From QKTW01 sp052161885 (GTDB taxonomy: Bacteria; Bacteroidota; Bacteroidia; Chitinophagales; Chitinophagaceae): 64,000 nt of DNA. The position numbers were made by a program, and so were the translations under genes. The DNA lies in the NCBI GenBank assembly GCA_052161885.1, contig CP197396.1, positions 3,472,001-3,536,000 on the forward strand, in the 5' to 3' direction. Positions within the stretch are counted from its first letter, which is position 1, and every line of letters begins with the position of its first letter. Positions 17,363 through 26,342 of this stretch are shown here, piece after piece. Below the pieces are notes generated by a model. It had not been told where the DNA came from and did not search any database. It was given only the letters and a program-made list of their open reading frames with translations.

Positions 17363-18850
17363 ATGAATACAGAAATCTCTATCCCAAATCCTGAATTCCT
17401 GATTAAATCAATAGCAGAACAAGGGTATACACTTGAAACGTCTATTGCTGATTTAATAGATAATTCAATAAGTGCGAGTGCTAAAAATGTAGAGGTTCTA
17501 ATTGACACACTGGCACATCCGTTCAAGCTATTTATTGCTGATGATGGTTCTGGAATGTCAGAAAAAGAACTTCAAAAAAACATGGAGTTTCCAAGCAGCT
17601 CTCCGGAAGCAAGCCGGTCTCCGGAAGACCTTGGACGATTTGGTTTAGGGCTAAAGACTGCTTCATTTGCACAGTCAAGATGTTTTACTGTTATTTCAAA
17701 AAAAACAGAAGACAAAAAATACCATGCCCGTACATGGAATGTAGATCATCTGAAAACTTCAGGCAAATGGGAGATAATAGTGAATTCGGAAGAAGAGATT
17801 GCTGACTTCATTTCTGAATATAGCAGACTAAGTACTGGTTTCCTTAATTCATTTGAACGATACATTCCCAATACTATAGTAATCTGGCACGGTTTGTACA
17901 AGTTTGAAAAGCATATGCCCCTTCAGGAACAATCGAAAACCTTGCAGGCAGAGCTGACTCAAACAACAAAAGAGCATTTACAGCTAATATTTCATCGCTT
18001 TCTCGAAAAATCGGAAGCATTCCGTATCCGGATAAACAATGATTTGCTATCTCCCTTTAACCCATTTCCCGACAACGCAAGACAGATATCAACAAAACAG
18101 AAGATTCTTCTTGCTGACAAATTAAAATTAGAAGGTTTCGTATTACCACAAAGAAGCATTGCAGAAAACCGAAATGGCATTTCAGGCTGGGCTCTCACAG
18201 GAAGAAGCCTGATGGATATGGAGGGTATGTATATCTACAGGGCAGATCGGATTATTTTTTTTGGGGGTTGGAACGGCATGATACCAAAATCATCAAGACT
18301 TCAGTTGGCCAGACTAAGAGTGGAAATTGGGAATGGCATAGATCACTTGTTTCATTTAAATGTAGCAAAGTCTTCAATCATAATTCCTTTTGGCGAGCAA
18401 TATGGTTTTAAGAAATACTTAATTGAATTAAAAAAAGAGGCAGAAAAAGAATACTACAATTTTGAAATCCGCCATGCCAAAGACAAATCTTCAGGCAAAT
18501 CAATCTTCAAAAAAACACCAACTAATCATGGTGTCGCTATCAAAATGGATGAGGATTTTCCGCTTCTGAAGAATCTAGTTGATACACTAAACGACAAACA
18601 GATTCAGCAGCTGAATGTCATTTTTAGAATAGTCACAACAGAAGTTAACAGAATTAAAAAAGTGCATACAGATGAAAACTATGCGGTGCTGATTGAAGAA
18701 AAACAATTTCATGAGAACGACCTTCTTTCTACTGTAAAACTCCTACTTGCCAACGGAATTAGCAAAACGAACATCAAAAATGAATTAATACCCGCAATGG
18801 GAATAAATCTACAAACGATTCCCGACTCAATCCTTTCACTATTAAAATAA
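17363..18850 (+). CDS. MORC/MutL-like GHKL ATPase
   Basis: The 495-residue protein has an N-terminal GHKL ATP-binding domain: N-box SIADLIDNSISASA (residues 27-40), G1 ADDGSGM (59-65) and G2 GRFGLGLKTASF (91-102). The usual GHKL catalytic glutamate position is Asp30 here. A middle S5-like transducer region and a helical C-terminus follow. MORC/MutL-type ATPases linked to restriction operons are thought to form ATP-gated clamps on DNA. The ATG at 17363 lies 14 bases after the methyltransferase stop; a GTG at 17345 overlapping that stop is the alternative start. Role in sensing or loading the nuclease is inference. Confidence 0.88.
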   Translation: MNTEISIPNPEFLIKSIAEQGYTLETSIADLIDNSISASAKNVEVLIDTLAHPFKLFIADDGSGMSEKELQKNMEFPSSSPEASRSPEDLGRFGLGLKTASFAQSRCFTVISKKTEDKKYHARTWNVDHLKTSGKWEIIVNSEEEIADFISEYSRLSTGFLNSFERYIPNTIVIWHGLYKFEKHMPLQEQSKTLQAELTQTTKEHLQLIFHRFLEKSEAFRIRINNDLLSPFNPFPDNARQISTKQKILLADKLKLEGFVLPQRSIAENRNGISGWALTGRSLMDMEGMYIYRADRIIFFGGWNGMIPKSSRLQLARLRVEIGNGIDHLFHLNVAKSSIIIPFGEQYGFKKYLIELKKEAEKEYYNFEIRHAKDKSSGKSIFKKTPTNHGVAIKMDEDFPLLKNLVDTLNDKQIQQLNVIFRIVTTEVNRIKKVHTDENYAVLIEEKQFHENDLLSTVKLLLANGISKTNIKNELIPAMGINLQTIPDSILSLLK

Positions 18851-18856
18851 CACTAA

Positions 18857-21800
18857 ATGAATCCACAGGAAATTATTGAAGCGATAAAAACTATCATAAA
18901 AGCAAGAATTCAGAACGAACCAATTGTTACGCTCAGCCTTTTTGATGAAATACAGGACAGTGTACTCCAGATTTTGCGTCTTATGTATCAACAGCTTGGA
19001 AATATTGATAATGCAACAATCAGCAATTTTTACCAAACAGCAGTAAGGGAATATAAATCTGTTTATCCTATTGACATAGACCCTTCCAGTTCTCTTACAA
19101 AGAAGGGGTTTCACACATGGCTTACAGACGAACGTAAAAAAGCACTCGCTACAAACTATATCGATCGTTATCTCAGATATCTGCGCAATGAAGGAAGATC
19201 CGAAAATGTAATTTCTGAGATTAGCAGGTCAAGTGAGGCTATACTTGGCAAACTTGGAGATCCCCAATCATCATCGTCGTTTTACACAAAGGGGTTGGTT
19301 GTTGGTAGCGTACAGTCGGGAAAAACAGGAAACTTTAATGCAGTAATTAATCGTGCAGTAGACGCCGGCTATAATCTGGTAATTATTCTTTCTGGCATTA
19401 TGGAGGATTTACGAAGCCAGACGCAGTTACGTTTAGAGCTTGATGTGATAGGAGATGGAGTGATAAATCTGCACACTGAACAACATGGTGCAAAAGGTGT
19501 AGGAAAGGTTGTAGGGTTTGGAGTGCAAAATAATTCAGAGATACCTCAGGTTATCTCTATCACTTCACATAAATCGGATTTTAAAAAGCAAGTTCAGGAT
19601 GCCAGTTTTTCACTAAATCATAAAAACATATTGGTTTGTAAAAAGAATACTGGTGTACTTAAAAACTTATTGATATGGCTTAGCGATTACCTTTCTGAAA
19701 ATACAGACCAGCACAATATTCCACTATTGATAATAGATGATGAGGCAGATAATGCCTCATTAAATAATCTGGGGCACAAAGGAAGAGAATATTCAAGCAT
19801 AATCAATGGCCACATCCGAGCCATTCTGGCCTTATTTTCTAAAAAGACCTATTTAGGATATACAGCTACTCCTTTTGCAAATGTTCTGCAAGACAGGAAT
19901 GAAGAGGCAGAAGACATGTGGACTATTAGTTATAAACGCAACGGTGAATCAATAAGCAAAAATTTCAGACAGGTAAACAACATTTTCCCTGATGATTTTA
20001 TTGAACTGTTAGAATCTCCAACCAACTATATTGGAGCCAAACAGATTTTTGATACAACCACCAATCCTGATGCCCAGAAAATTCCCTTGATAGAACCTGT
20101 AACGGATTATGCAGACTCATTTCCAATAAAAGTAATTAATGGTGAAGACGGTCTGAGAGCCGCCACCCTGCAAGAGATCAAAGACAACACTTCTGGCTTA
20201 CGGTCCCCTCAAAGAGATGATGGATTCCCATTTCATTTGCCGGAATCTTTAAATGATGCTATTAAATGTTTTGTCCTTGGGATAGCTATTCGTTTAAAAC
20301 GTAAGACAGCTATGATGGGCTCAAAACTTTACATGCCACATCACACAATGCTGATACACATTTCAAGGTTTACAGATTGGCAAAATAGAACCCGAAATTT
20401 AGTTGCCGAAGACGTAAATACCTTACTCGAAAGAGTAGGAAATGAAATCCCATCATCTGCCAACTCAATATATTCAGAGTTTGAAAGAATATGGAATAAT
20501 TATTATGCCGCTATCGTAGAAAATATCCGAACCTATTTACCAGATGGATACATCGATGAGTTTTTAGCTCCTGTGACTTTTGAAGAGATAAAACCTCTTT
20601 TGCCAGAAGCGATAAAAGGAATTGAAGTTAAAGCAATCAACAGCTTTACAAAAGAAAAACTTGTTTACTCAACAGATGCAAGCGGAAATGGGAAAAAATA
20701 TATTGCAATAGGTGGCAACCGCTTATCAAGAGGCTTTACTCTTGAGGGGCTTACTATAAATTACTTTATCCGGGACACAAATTATGCCGATACGCTTTTG
20801 CAAATGGGACGCTGGTTTGGTTACCGGCCGGGGTATATAGATTGTTGCAAACTATTTACTACGTGGGATGCCATAGAAAAATTTAATGCTGCTACCCGCA
20901 CTATTGAAGAGCTGGAAATTGAATTCAAAAAAATGCATCGCGAGGGGAAAACACCACAAGATTTTATTTTACGTGTTCGCACACATCCTGGTGTTTTAAA
21001 AATTACAAGACCTTCAATTCTTAAAAATACAGAGGAGGTTAACTGGTCATATCAAGATACATTAGTACAAACGACGCAGTTTGACATGAATGCCACTCGT
21101 ATTAATAATGCCTGGGAAGAAATGAAAGCCTTGTTCCGACATTATCAAGGTACTATTAATCCTTTTAGAAACAGCACTTTCTACCTTTTAGAAACAGACC
21201 ATAACGGTTTGTTTCAATTTCTTGATTGCGCAAATACGTTTCACAATTTTAGTGATGAGTTGAAGCAGATTAAAGCGTTTATAGATATTGCAGTAAGTCA
21301 GGGTAAACTAACAAATTGGCGTATTGCTATAAAAGCAACAGGTGCCTCTGAACGGGAGATTAAAAAAGAGGATAGTTACCTGCCGGGTAATGTTAAACTA
21401 ACCAAACGTTCCGGACCACCAGAAGAGAAAGCTCACTATAGAAAAGAACTCACGCAACAAAGTATATTTACTGGCTCCGGAAAATCTGCTAACCTTCTTT
21501 CAGGAGGACTTGATATGGCTGTCTGGCTTGACGAAAAAGAAATACAACATGCAGAGCAGGAATTTATTTCTGAACAGACAAAATATCTTATTGATGAAAA
21601 AAAGCTTGAAGAGGATATAGCTGTTCAAGAGGCGAGAAGGAAAACCAAACCCGAGAGAATATACAGAGAAAAAATGAGTGATAAGATGGGGTTGCTGGTT
21701 ATTTATCTTATGGATATTAATGCAATTTACAACGATGAAGAACTGAAACGGATAAAAGCGGATAACAAAATTGATGGTGATGTACCTCTAATTGGGTATG

Positions 21801-21934
21801 CAATTGGTTTCCCCGTAATCTCAGCTCCTGTAGGTGGCGTATATGTACGTGGCAAATATAATATAGAAGAAGATGAGCCGATAATCGAAGAGCTTGACGA
21901 AGAAATGATAAATGCTATGGAGGACACGTTATGA
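18857..21934 (+). CDS. Z1-domain superfamily 2 helicase-like ATPase
   Basis: The 1025-residue protein contains Walker A (GSVQSGKTGN, residues 150-159), Walker B (IIDDEAD, about 292-298), a motif III-like YTATPF (335-340), the Z1 core with GGNRLSRGFTLEGL (about 616-629) and an arginine motif QMGRWFGYRPGY (about 649-660). The order matches SF2 helicases with an embedded Z1 domain (PF10593), found in restriction-like operons with MORC ATPases. The last 250 residues are charged and helical. The start follows the ATPase stop by 6 bases, and its stop overlaps the next start in ATGA. It probably remodels or translocates on DNA; strand polarity and nuclease coupling are unknown. Confidence 0.9.
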   Translation: MNPQEIIEAIKTIIKARIQNEPIVTLSLFDEIQDSVLQILRLMYQQLGNIDNATISNFYQTAVREYKSVYPIDIDPSSSLTKKGFHTWLTDERKKALATNYIDRYLRYLRNEGRSENVISEISRSSEAILGKLGDPQSSSSFYTKGLVVGSVQSGKTGNFNAVINRAVDAGYNLVIILSGIMEDLRSQTQLRLELDVIGDGVINLHTEQHGAKGVGKVVGFGVQNNSEIPQVISITSHKSDFKKQVQDASFSLNHKNILVCKKNTGVLKNLLIWLSDYLSENTDQHNIPLLIIDDEADNASLNNLGHKGREYSSIINGHIRAILALFSKKTYLGYTATPFANVLQDRNEEAEDMWTISYKRNGESISKNFRQVNNIFPDDFIELLESPTNYIGAKQIFDTTTNPDAQKIPLIEPVTDYADSFPIKVINGEDGLRAATLQEIKDNTSGLRSPQRDDGFPFHLPESLNDAIKCFVLGIAIRLKRKTAMMGSKLYMPHHTMLIHISRFTDWQNRTRNLVAEDVNTLLERVGNEIPSSANSIYSEFERIWNNYYAAIVENIRTYLPDGYIDEFLAPVTFEEIKPLLPEAIKGIEVKAINSFTKEKLVYSTDASGNGKKYIAIGGNRLSRGFTLEGLTINYFIRDTNYADTLLQMGRWFGYRPGYIDCCKLFTTWDAIEKFNAATRTIEELEIEFKKMHREGKTPQDFILRVRTHPGVLKITRPSILKNTEEVNWSYQDTLVQTTQFDMNATRINNAWEEMKALFRHYQGTINPFRNSTFYLLETDHNGLFQFLDCANTFHNFSDELKQIKAFIDIAVSQGKLTNWRIAIKATGASEREIKKEDSYLPGNVKLTKRSGPPEEKAHYRKELTQQSIFTGSGKSANLLSGGLDMAVWLDEKEIQHAEQEFISEQTKYLIDEKKLEEDIAVQEARRKTKPERIYREKMSDKMGLLVIYLMDINAIYNDEELKRIKADNKIDGDVPLIGYAIGFPVISAPVGGVYVRGKYNIEEDEPIIEELDEEMINAMEDTL

Positions 21935-22893
21935 GAATTGAAGAACTAAGGCAGAAGTGGGAATCAATTGTCAATGATGGTTCGGCACCCTACAAATCGT
22001 TACTTGTTAGTGCAGACTGTATTCCAGAGTTATTTCTCGCGCTAGAGATATCCGGCATGCGGTGTATGATACTTCAGGTGCCTAAAAACGTGAAGGTTAA
22101 TTGTAATGACACTATCCTCGAAAACTTAAGCCTTGAATGGCACGAAGAAACCCGCTTCATTATTGTGGGTTTACGGAACAAGTACTTCATTGATCTGTTC
22201 AACGATTTGGTTCTCTCTTTGTACAACCGGGTAAAAGGGTTGACAAATCCAGCAGTATATACAGAAGAGTTTATTCAGGCATTTGATAAATGGGCAGAGT
22301 TCTTTAGTGATACATTTTCAAGTCAACTTTCGGAAGAACAAGTAAAAGGCCTTTTCGGAGAACTTGTTGTATTGAAACATTTTTTATCAGGTATACCAAC
22401 TTCTTTTGATGTTGATAAATACCTAGATGCATGGCAGGGGCCATTTGATCGTACGCATGATTTTATCTTCTCTGATTATAATATCGAAGTAAAAACGAAA
22501 GATGCAGAACAAGTAGCTGTCAGAATTTCCAGTGAGCATCAATTGCAGGCCGAAGTCTCGAAAGCATTGCAATTGGCAGTTGTAGATGTGCAACGTGTAG
22601 AAAATGGCATAACGCTGGAAATGCTTACTCAAAACATCAAGGAAATAATAAGGAGCAAAGGGGGGAGGATAACAACATTTCTTAAAACGCTATCAAAAGC
22701 AGGGCTCGGCAATGCTATTCCTTATAACCATTTACATTGGCAACCGTTAAAAATCTCCTTTTATGACTGTAGTTCAGAAACGGAATTCCCTAAAATAGTA
22801 TCGGCCAACTTGAATAAGGCAATCAATCACGTAAAATATAATCTTACCATTACACTTTTGGAAGATTTTCTAATTAAGCAACTTGTGTTTTGA
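21931..22893 (+). CDS. PD-(D/E)XK-type nuclease (DUF4420-like)
   Basis: The 320-residue protein shows the restriction-endonuclease-like core: Glu144 in LFGELVVL, Asp177 in DRTHDFIF and Glu186-x-Lys188 in YNIEVKTK, a D-(8)-ExK arrangement with an upstream helix glutamate. This matches the PD-(D/E)XK family formerly called DUF4420 (PF14390), which travels with Z1 ATPases and AIPR proteins. It is the best candidate for the DNA-cutting subunit of this operon. The start overlaps the Z1 gene stop by 4 bases, and one base separates its stop from the AIPR ATG. Family name is from pattern memory; the catalytic motif is directly visible. Confidence 0.85.
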   Translation: MRIEELRQKWESIVNDGSAPYKSLLVSADCIPELFLALEISGMRCMILQVPKNVKVNCNDTILENLSLEWHEETRFIIVGLRNKYFIDLFNDLVLSLYNRVKGLTNPAVYTEEFIQAFDKWAEFFSDTFSSQLSEEQVKGLFGELVVLKHFLSGIPTSFDVDKYLDAWQGPFDRTHDFIFSDYNIEVKTKDAEQVAVRISSEHQLQAEVSKALQLAVVDVQRVENGITLEMLTQNIKEIIRSKGGRITTFLKTLSKAGLGNAIPYNHLHWQPLKISFYDCSSETEFPKIVSANLNKAINHVKYNLTITLLEDFLIKQLVF

Positions 22894-22894
22894 T

Positions 22895-25288
22895 ATGGAG
22901 CTGAAAGAACTATTTATTTACAGACAACAACTCCTGGATGACAGCAAGGATGAAGATGGCTATATTTCTGATGCAGGATTTGTTGACACAAGTATCCCTG
23001 CATTAAATGAGACGAAACATATCGATACTACTGATGTATCTGATGTATATTATACGCAGGATGGCATAAAAGTTAATGCCTATACTATAAACGAATCCGA
23101 AGAACGACTGCAGATTTTTATTGTAAATGAAGATTCTCTTTTACCTGACGCTTCTGAGGAAGACGTAATGATTTCGCAGAGAGCTGTATATGAAAAGCAT
23201 TTTAACAGGGCGCTCAATTTTATAAAAAAGTCAATAAAACGTCAGATCAATGACCAGTTACAAGATGGTTCTCCTGCATGGGTTTTAATTCATCAATTAG
23301 AGACATCTCTTTTTGTTGATCAGATAGATGTGGTAGAAATTTTCCTGCTTAGTGCATCTGCGACGGTGGAGCGCAGAGGTACTGAAATCACACCTAAAAC
23401 ATTAGAGTTTGATGAAGAAACAATTTCGGTAAGCTTTTCAAAGGATAAACAGAAGTTCACAAAAGAGCTAATAGTTATTAAGCGATTAGTTGATCTGAAT
23501 TTTCTCTACAATGTTTACCAGGCGTATGGAAGCCGTAGTCCTCTTGTGATTGATTTTTCCCAGCCACCATACAATAATCCCATTCCTTGTCTCCCAGCTG
23601 CCAGTGAAAGCGACTTTGATTCTTATCTGTGTGCTTTACCTGCCAAACTTCTTACAGAATTATATAAACGCCATAGTAGCAGATTGCTGGAGAAAAACGT
23701 GCGATCTTTCCTTCAGCTAAAAGGAGTCAACAAAGGAATGCAGGATACTATAAAAAAAGAACCTGAAAAATTTATTGCTTATAATAATGGACTTACCATT
23801 ACCGCTACTGCCAGCGAATTAATAACCAGTAATGGCATAGCTCAGATAAAATCGCTTACTGACTTTCAGATAGTGAACGGCGGGCAAACAACTGCTACAC
23901 TTTATTTCTCACAAAAATCCGGTCTTAATATTGGCTCTATTAACGTAATGGCAAAAATCAATGTTGCCAAAGGAGCCAATGACGAAATTCTTGACGATCT
24001 CATTTCCAATATCAGTACATATTCAAACGCTCAGTCAAAAGTATCGAAGGTTGATCTACGGGCACGTAGTCCACAATTGATAAAAATTAAATCCTTATCA
24101 GAAAGCGTTCTTACTGTGAGCGGCAAGAAATGGTTCTTTGAACGTGCAAAGGGTGAGTATGCTACGATGGTTCGAATTAACTCCAAGAAAAAAGCGCAGA
24201 TAGAAAAAGCATTCCCTAAAGATCGCAGATTTACAAAAGAAGACCTCGCTAAATATTATGCAGCATGGGGAGATAAGCCCTATGCCGTGAAAAAAGGTGG
24301 TGAAAAAATATTTCGTCTATTTCTTGAAGAAATATCCGGTGAAGGCAAGGCAAAAAAAGCTGCAATTATAAACCGTAGTTTTTATGAAGATGTGATCGCG
24401 CGTATTATTCTATTCCGTAGCCTGGAAAAGATATACGGGAGTGGCAATAATTCTCTTGGGCAAATCAGGTCGGTTGTGGTTCCATATTCGCTATCAATCG
24501 TTTATGCTTATACAACCGGTGGTAAAAAGGCGCAACCATTTGATTTGTTGAAAATCTGGAAAGCAGAAAAGCTTGATGGTAGTCTCGAGGCTTTCTTCAG
24601 AGACTTAATGAAGCTTGTTAATAGTCTGGTTAAGCAATATTCTAAAAGCGATGACTTGGGTGAATACTCCAAGAAACCTGAATTGTGGGATGATATTGTA
24701 ACGTCTAAAGAAATTGCGGCCTTTATGGAAGAACCACGAAACAGAACGCTAGTAAAGACCTATACCATATCTCCTGAAGAACTGAAGAGAAGAGAAAAAG
24801 AAGCATCTAAAATAGAAGACCTGGATTTTGAACCACTTCTGGATATGACAGCAATTTTTGATAAAGGATCAGCTTTTTATCGCAATATTTACTACTCGCA
24901 ACCAGATTTAACCCCTGCAAAAAGTAAAAAATTAGAAACTATTTCGGCGGCAATCCAACAGCATCAACAACTGGACGAAAATCATGTTCGCTTTGAAAAA
25001 GAGCTTTTGAAAGAACTGGCAGTTTCTTCTCCGGAGTTGCTGAATAATATCGATGGCGGCAGCGACTATATTAGAACAGCAGAATATCTGATAAAGAGAT
25101 ATAACAATGCTGTATCATCAGGAGAGTCTGTGCAATCCAGCTTTACCGGACTGGAAAATCTGGTCAGAATAAAGGGGATAGAATATGCTTCTGTATTCGG
25201 GGAAATTGGCAGAGTACTCGATAATGGCGAATTGCCCTCAATGAAACAAATTAAACAGGCAATGCAATATTGCAAAACTCTTAGCTAA
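22895..25288 (+). CDS. AIPR-family abortive infection/phage resistance protein
   Basis: The 797-residue protein carries the AIPR (PF10592) core: FIAYNNGLTITATA (about residues 290-303) and DFQIVNGGQTTATLYFS (about 325-341), followed by the conserved region around NISTYSNAQSKVS and EYATMVRIN. AIPR proteins are linked to phage resistance by abortive infection, and their biochemical action is not settled. The ATG at 22895 is one base past the nuclease stop, so the gene belongs to the operon; the frame is open to a TTG at 22883. The stop is 6 bases from the convergent XRE gene. A charged helical C-terminus (about 600-797) has no recognised domain. Confidence 0.88.
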   Translation: MELKELFIYRQQLLDDSKDEDGYISDAGFVDTSIPALNETKHIDTTDVSDVYYTQDGIKVNAYTINESEERLQIFIVNEDSLLPDASEEDVMISQRAVYEKHFNRALNFIKKSIKRQINDQLQDGSPAWVLIHQLETSLFVDQIDVVEIFLLSASATVERRGTEITPKTLEFDEETISVSFSKDKQKFTKELIVIKRLVDLNFLYNVYQAYGSRSPLVIDFSQPPYNNPIPCLPAASESDFDSYLCALPAKLLTELYKRHSSRLLEKNVRSFLQLKGVNKGMQDTIKKEPEKFIAYNNGLTITATASELITSNGIAQIKSLTDFQIVNGGQTTATLYFSQKSGLNIGSINVMAKINVAKGANDEILDDLISNISTYSNAQSKVSKVDLRARSPQLIKIKSLSESVLTVSGKKWFFERAKGEYATMVRINSKKKAQIEKAFPKDRRFTKEDLAKYYAAWGDKPYAVKKGGEKIFRLFLEEISGEGKAKKAAIINRSFYEDVIARIILFRSLEKIYGSGNNSLGQIRSVVVPYSLSIVYAYTTGGKKAQPFDLLKIWKAEKLDGSLEAFFRDLMKLVNSLVKQYSKSDDLGEYSKKPELWDDIVTSKEIAAFMEEPRNRTLVKTYTISPEELKRREKEASKIEDLDFEPLLDMTAIFDKGSAFYRNIYYSQPDLTPAKSKKLETISAAIQQHQQLDENHVRFEKELLKELAVSSPELLNNIDGGSDYIRTAEYLIKRYNNAVSSGESVQSSFTGLENLVRIKGIEYASVFGEIGRVLDNGELPSMKQIKQAMQYCKTLS

Positions 25289-25294
25289 TAAATT

Positions 25295-25510
25295 CTACTT
25301 CTTACTACTCACCAACAATTCCCGTACATCTACATCCAATGCTTCAGCAATCTGGAAAAGGGTTGCTATGGTAGGTTGAATATCATTTGTACACCATTTA
25401 GAAACGGTGGTTTTATTCATTTCTAATTGTTCGGCAAGCCATAAATTGGACTTGCCTTTTTCTGCTAAGACAGACTTAATTCTATTCAATATTTTCTTTT
25501 CTTCCGCCAT
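25295..25510 (-). CDS. Second XRE-family regulator closing the island
   Basis: The 71-residue helix-turn-helix protein (KGKSNLWLAEQLEMNKTTVSKWCTNDIQPTIATLFQIAEALDVD) is a stand-alone XRE/Cro-like DNA-binding domain. It differs clearly from the controller-like protein at 15880, being closer to the short XRE regulators common in Bacteroidota. It converges on the AIPR gene, with stops 6 bases apart. ATG at 25510 is chosen because the in-frame GTG at 25528 lies inside the dyad at 25520-25536. It may regulate itself and the divergent 86-residue gene, or repress the island by antisense transcription from the right end; none of this is shown. Confidence 0.88.
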   Translation of the reverse strand: MAEEKKILNRIKSVLAEKGKSNLWLAEQLEMNKTTVSKWCTNDIQPTIATLFQIAEALDVDVRELLVSSKK

Positions 25511-25519
25511 TTTAATAGC

Positions 25520-25536
25520 CTTAAACACTATTTAAG
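25520..25536. promoter_or_regulatory. Dyad upstream of second XRE gene
   Basis: CTTAAA-CACTA-TTTAAG is a perfect 6-5-6 inverted repeat, 10 bases upstream of the ATG at 25510. Its position suggests an autoregulatory operator. Confidence 0.4.
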
Positions 25537-25590
25537 TGGCAATGTATGCAACTTGGCAATATGGCTATTTTTAAAAAAGTTTATCTAAAA

Positions 25591-25624
25591 ACAACTTAGT
25601 TGTATTATTTATACACTACATTTG
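25591..25624 (+). promoter_or_regulatory. Dyad and -7 box before the 86-residue gene
   Basis: ACAACTTAGTTGT (25591-25603) is a perfect 13-base dyad. TACATTTG (25617-25624) is an exact TAnnTTTG box 34 bases before the ATG at 25658. The TTG inside the dyad lies 14 bases from the -7 box, short for a normal -33 element. Confidence 0.5.
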
Positions 25625-25657
25625 CTTTTAAATTCACTTTTAAAAATTATTTCCCTT

Positions 25658-25918
25658 ATGAAAGCAACAGAAAACCAACTGCCCGCGCCGGTGCTCAGCG
25701 AAAAGCTGAAACATGCTGTAATGATCTTCTTTAACACCTTCCCGCCCGCAGAAACGAGCCGCATGCTCCGCACCTTCCTCCTCGACTATATTTACCAAAA
25801 CCGTACACCAGTAATTATAGACGTAGAAGAAGACCTCTCTCACTTTGCCCACATCTTCCACGATCTTTTTGAACTGCTGGATACGGCACACACAGAAACT
25901 ATGGATTGGAGAAGCTGA
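25658..25918 (+). CDS. Hypothetical small acidic protein
   Basis: The 86-residue soluble protein has no signal peptide. It is predicted mostly helical (SEKLKHAVMIFFNTFPPAETSRMLRTFLLDYI), with a short central strand (TPVIIDVEED) and an acidic helical end (FHDLFELLDTAHTETMDW). I do not recognise it. It has its own exact -7 box and is divergent from the second XRE regulator across 147 bases, so it may be that regulator's target. Accessory genes of this size next to defence islands are often anti-toxins or regulators, but nothing in the sequence shows this. Confidence 0.65.
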   Translation: MKATENQLPAPVLSEKLKHAVMIFFNTFPPAETSRMLRTFLLDYIYQNRTPVIIDVEEDLSHFAHIFHDLFELLDTAHTETMDWRS

Positions 25919-26169
25919 TGCGCTGATTTTCTGATGCGCTAATATGCTGATGAATGTGAGCGATGTGGTAAATGCGGATAATGTGGGATGCCCATATTAT
26001 CCGTTCTTTTCTCCCTAGTGGTATCGGGCCCGATTGATGGGAAAGTAAAAAGTCAAGGGCGTAGCCAGTATCCTACCATTCAATACATTGTCGGACATTA
26101 TTCCTGATGCTTGTTATTTACAGCTAAATAATTATTTCATTAATTTTACAAAACGCCAAATAACTCCTT

Positions 26170-26322
26170 ATGAAAGACACAGTGATAAAAGATCAGATAG
26201 CAACAATAAAAGCAGCAACGGTAAAAGCAACAGCAACGAAAGAAAGTGCTTTGCAGTTTCTCCGGGATGCCGGTATTGTAAAAGGTAGCAATGCACCAGC
26301 AAAAAAAACTAAAAAGGCGTAA
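26170..26322 (+). CDS. Small Lys-rich protein, candidate antitoxin
   Basis: The 50-residue ORF begins at ATG 26170 and ends at TAA 26320-26322. The product is MKDTVIKDQIATIK..., a helical Ala/Thr/Lys stretch, then ESALQFLRDAGIVKGSN and a Lys-rich tail. The A-x-x-F-L-x-x-A-G-I pattern recalls small helical proteins encoded just ahead of toxin-like or unknown partner genes in many bacteria. The next gene starts 20 bases downstream on the same strand. A near -7 box, TAATTTTA, lies at 26141-26148. Role as antitoxin is inferred from size, charge and pairing. Confidence 0.6.
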   Translation: MKDTVIKDQIATIKAATVKATATKESALQFLRDAGIVKGSNAPAKKTKKA

Positions 26323-26342
26323 TTCTTTCTATCTCCTATCCT

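Noticed and set aside
15367..25510. DISARM, BREX, Dnd or standard type I system
   Set aside because: No DrmA/DrmB, BrxL/PglZ, DndA-E or HsdRMS-type genes; the Z1-MORC-AIPR set is a different arrangement.
26088..26288. 66-codon ORF overlapping the 50-residue gene
   Set aside because: Different frame; Ser/Asn/Lys low-complexity sequence, while the frame starting at 26170 ends cleanly before the next gene.
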